The notes under the pieces are model-generated. The model searched no databases. It worked only from the letters and a program-made list of their open reading frames with translations, and was not told the DNA's origin. 5,130 nucleotides of DNA from contig CASFBV010000094.1 in assembly GCA_949293065.1 (NCBI GenBank), positions 1 through 5,130 of the forward strand, written 5' to 3'. Source of the DNA: an uncultured Mycoplasma sp. Lineage in GTDB: Bacteria; Bacillota_I; Bacilli_A; Mycoplasmatales; Metamycoplasmataceae. Both the position numbers and the translations under genes were made by a program. This document shows positions 3,390-5,130 of this stretch, one piece after another (the stretch's first letter is position 1; the number at the start of each line of letters is the position of its first letter).

Positions 3390-5130
3390 TTACATATTTC
3401 GAACTATATCCAAACATCTTTGACATAAATCTTCTTTAATTTCTTTTGAATCAAAATGATTTCAACATCTTTGGCATTTAATTGATTCGAATTTTTTAAC
3501 ATCATTTTGATTTCCAAATTCAACTTTGCCAACCATTAATAACATTTTTATATCTAATGATTTAATAAATTCAGAATTTGTATTAATTGTTACAAAAGCC
3601 TCATTTGATCTTTTAAATGTGCCTGATTTAATATTTTCTTCAATTAATTTATAAATTTCATCTTTAAGATCAAAAAACTCTTTTCATTTGTTCTCTAATT
3701 CGTAATTTTCATTTGAATTAATTAAATAAAAATCTTCTAATGCCACAGATTCTTTTTTATTTTGTTTTTCAAAATATTGATATGCTTCATCACAAGTTGT
3801 CGGAATAATTGGATATAAAGCAATTAAAAGGAAATCAAGAATTTCATATAAAACAAATTGAACTTCTCTTCTTATTTTGCTATCTGCTTTTTCAACATAT
3901 AAAATATCTTTTGTTATTGATAAATAAAATGCTGATAAATCACTTACAAAGTTGTTAATATCTTTAATAACATTCATAAATTGATATTCATCATAATATT
4001 TTTTAACTTTTATTTTTAAATTTTCTAAGCGTTCTTTAATTAATAAATTAACGCCTGTTAGTTCAATTATTTCATATTTATAATCATATAAATTTGAAAG
4101 CAAGAATCTCATAGTATTTCTTATTTTTCTATAAAGTTCACTTGATTGATTAATAATATTTTTTGAAATAGAAACATCATTTGAGTATTCGCTATTTGCA
4201 GCTCATAATCTTAAAATATCAGCTCCACTTTGATTAATAATTTCTAATGGATCAATTCCATTACCTAGTGATTTTGACATTTTTCTACCTTTTTCATCAA
4301 CAACAAAACCATGAGATAAAAGTGCTTTAAATGGCGCTTTTGATGAATATGCAACAGAATTAATTAGAGAAGAGTTGAATCAACCTCTATATTGATCACT
4401 ACCTTCAAAATATAAGTCATAAGGATATTTGATTCCATCTATATCAACGGCTTCAAATGATGCTCCCGAATCAAATCAAACATCCATAATATCATTTTCT
4501 TTTGTTCAATTTCTATTTCTATATTTTTCAGGTAATAATTCATCAATAGATTTTTCATATCAAACATCTGATCCGTGTTTTGCAACTAATGAAATTACAT
4601 AATCAAATATTTCTTCATTCATTACAGGTGATTTATTTTCATCATAAAAAATAATAATAGGAACTCCTCAAGCTCTTTGTCTTGAAATTGTTCAATCTTC
4701 ACGATTTTCTATCATTATTGATAATCTTTTAAAACCTCATTCTGAATAAAATTTGATATCTTTTAATTGGTCTAAAATTTCTTTTCTAATTTTTGAAATA
4801 GAAACAAATCATTGAGGAGTTCCTCTAAAAATAATTGGTTTTTTTGTTCTTCAATCATGAGGGTATGAATGTTTAATAAATTGCAATTTAATTAAATAAT
4901 TATTTTCCTCTAATCATTGACCAATATTTTTATTTGCATCTTCATAAAAAATATCTTTGTAAATTCCACCTAGTTCATTTATTGTTCCATCATCATTAAT
5001 ATGCATAATTTCATTCAATTTATTTTTCTTACCGATAATAAAATCATCTTCACCAAACATTGGAGCAATATGAACTAAACCAGATCCAGCTTCCAATGTT
5101 ACATGATGACCTTCAACAACCGGACAAACA
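3390..5130 (-). CDS. ileS: Isoleucyl-tRNA synthetase, C-terminal 579 residues (start beyond right edge)
   Basis: This class I synthetase charges tRNA-Ile with isoleucine in the cytoplasm and proofreads valine. The visible part starts inside the CP1 editing domain: [15 protein letters not shown] (5084-5040) keeps the His and the second Asp that correspond to E. coli H333 and D342, needed for editing. Next come [18 protein letters not shown], then ISRQRAWGVP around 4660-4690, DVWFDSGAS, and the ATP-binding KMSKS (4269-4283) in [15 protein letters not shown] helical anticodon-binding region follows, and the end is the zinc finger CQRCW...CQRC (codons 3474-3476, 3465-3467, 3423-3425, 3414-3416), stopping at TAA 3390-3392. 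Several Trp, including that of RAWG at 4668-4670, are TGA. The HIGH motif and the first third or so of the protein are outside the window. The terminal zinc finger marks the bacterial type. It converges on the Gln/Asn-rich gene, 50 bp away, with no clear terminator between. Confidence 0.97.

Noticed and set aside
3340..3405. Possible terminator between the converging Gln/Asn-rich gene and ileS, including AGTTCG (3380-3385) / CGAACT (3400-3405)
   Set aside because: The 6-bp stem has a 14-nt loop, reaches into the ileS coding end, and is not followed by a T run in either direction. Nothing else convincing is present in these 50 bp.
1..5130. Search for tRNA, rRNA, CRISPR array, insertion sequence, recombinase or Res helicase
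   Set aside because: No such structure, repeat array or protein motif was found on either strand; coding sequence accounts for nearly all of the window.

Overview
This window comes from a wall-less bacterium of the Mollicutes (Mycoplasma-like). It is very AT-rich, and four proteins read correctly only if TGA is tryptophan (translation table 4). Examples are the WISRQRAWG and DVWFDSGA motifs of isoleucyl-tRNA synthetase, a Trp codon at 257-259 in a DNA methyltransferase, and several positions in a membrane protein. Under the standard code these genes would look fragmented. I cannot name the species.

Left part (1-1004). The minus strand carries the first part of a type III restriction-modification DNA methyltransferase (mod), cut by the left edge. 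In the orientation given it has no usable start. Its promoter, Shine-Dalgarno sequence, ATG and first codons lie next to it but point the wrong way, inside a 182-bp segment (762-943) bounded by a perfect 28-bp inverted repeat. Inverting that segment in silico joins AAGGAG-ATG-ACA-ACT-TCC... exactly in frame to the methyltransferase, beginning MTTSNNNNYGNKNLDL. This is the signature of an ON/OFF DNA-inversion switch, captured here in the OFF state. In OFF, the promoter drives a 30-codon dead-end ORF followed by a weak terminator-like hairpin.

Middle part (1012-2067). A rightward pair follows: a 115-residue coiled-coil protein of unknown function and, 6 nt later, an RsuA-type 16S rRNA pseudouridine synthase. 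An extended -10 promoter just outside the right arm of the switch probably serves them.

2060-3339. A DUF1275/YoaK-type membrane protein lies on the minus strand and overlaps the end of rsuA by 8 bp. It diverges from a small rightward gene for a Gln/Asn-rich protein with two membrane segments. The region between them holds a perfect 10-bp inverted repeat and a run of 13 T placed where a promoter spacer would be. The T run is a possible second phase-variation device, of slipped-strand type.

Right part (3390-5130). The C-terminal 579 residues of isoleucyl-tRNA synthetase (ileS) lie on the minus strand, with the editing-site residues, KMSKS and the terminal zinc finger; the N-terminus is beyond the right edge.

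No recombinase, restriction subunit (res), tRNA, rRNA, CRISPR array or insertion sequence was found. The invertase and the rest of the type III system must lie outside the window.
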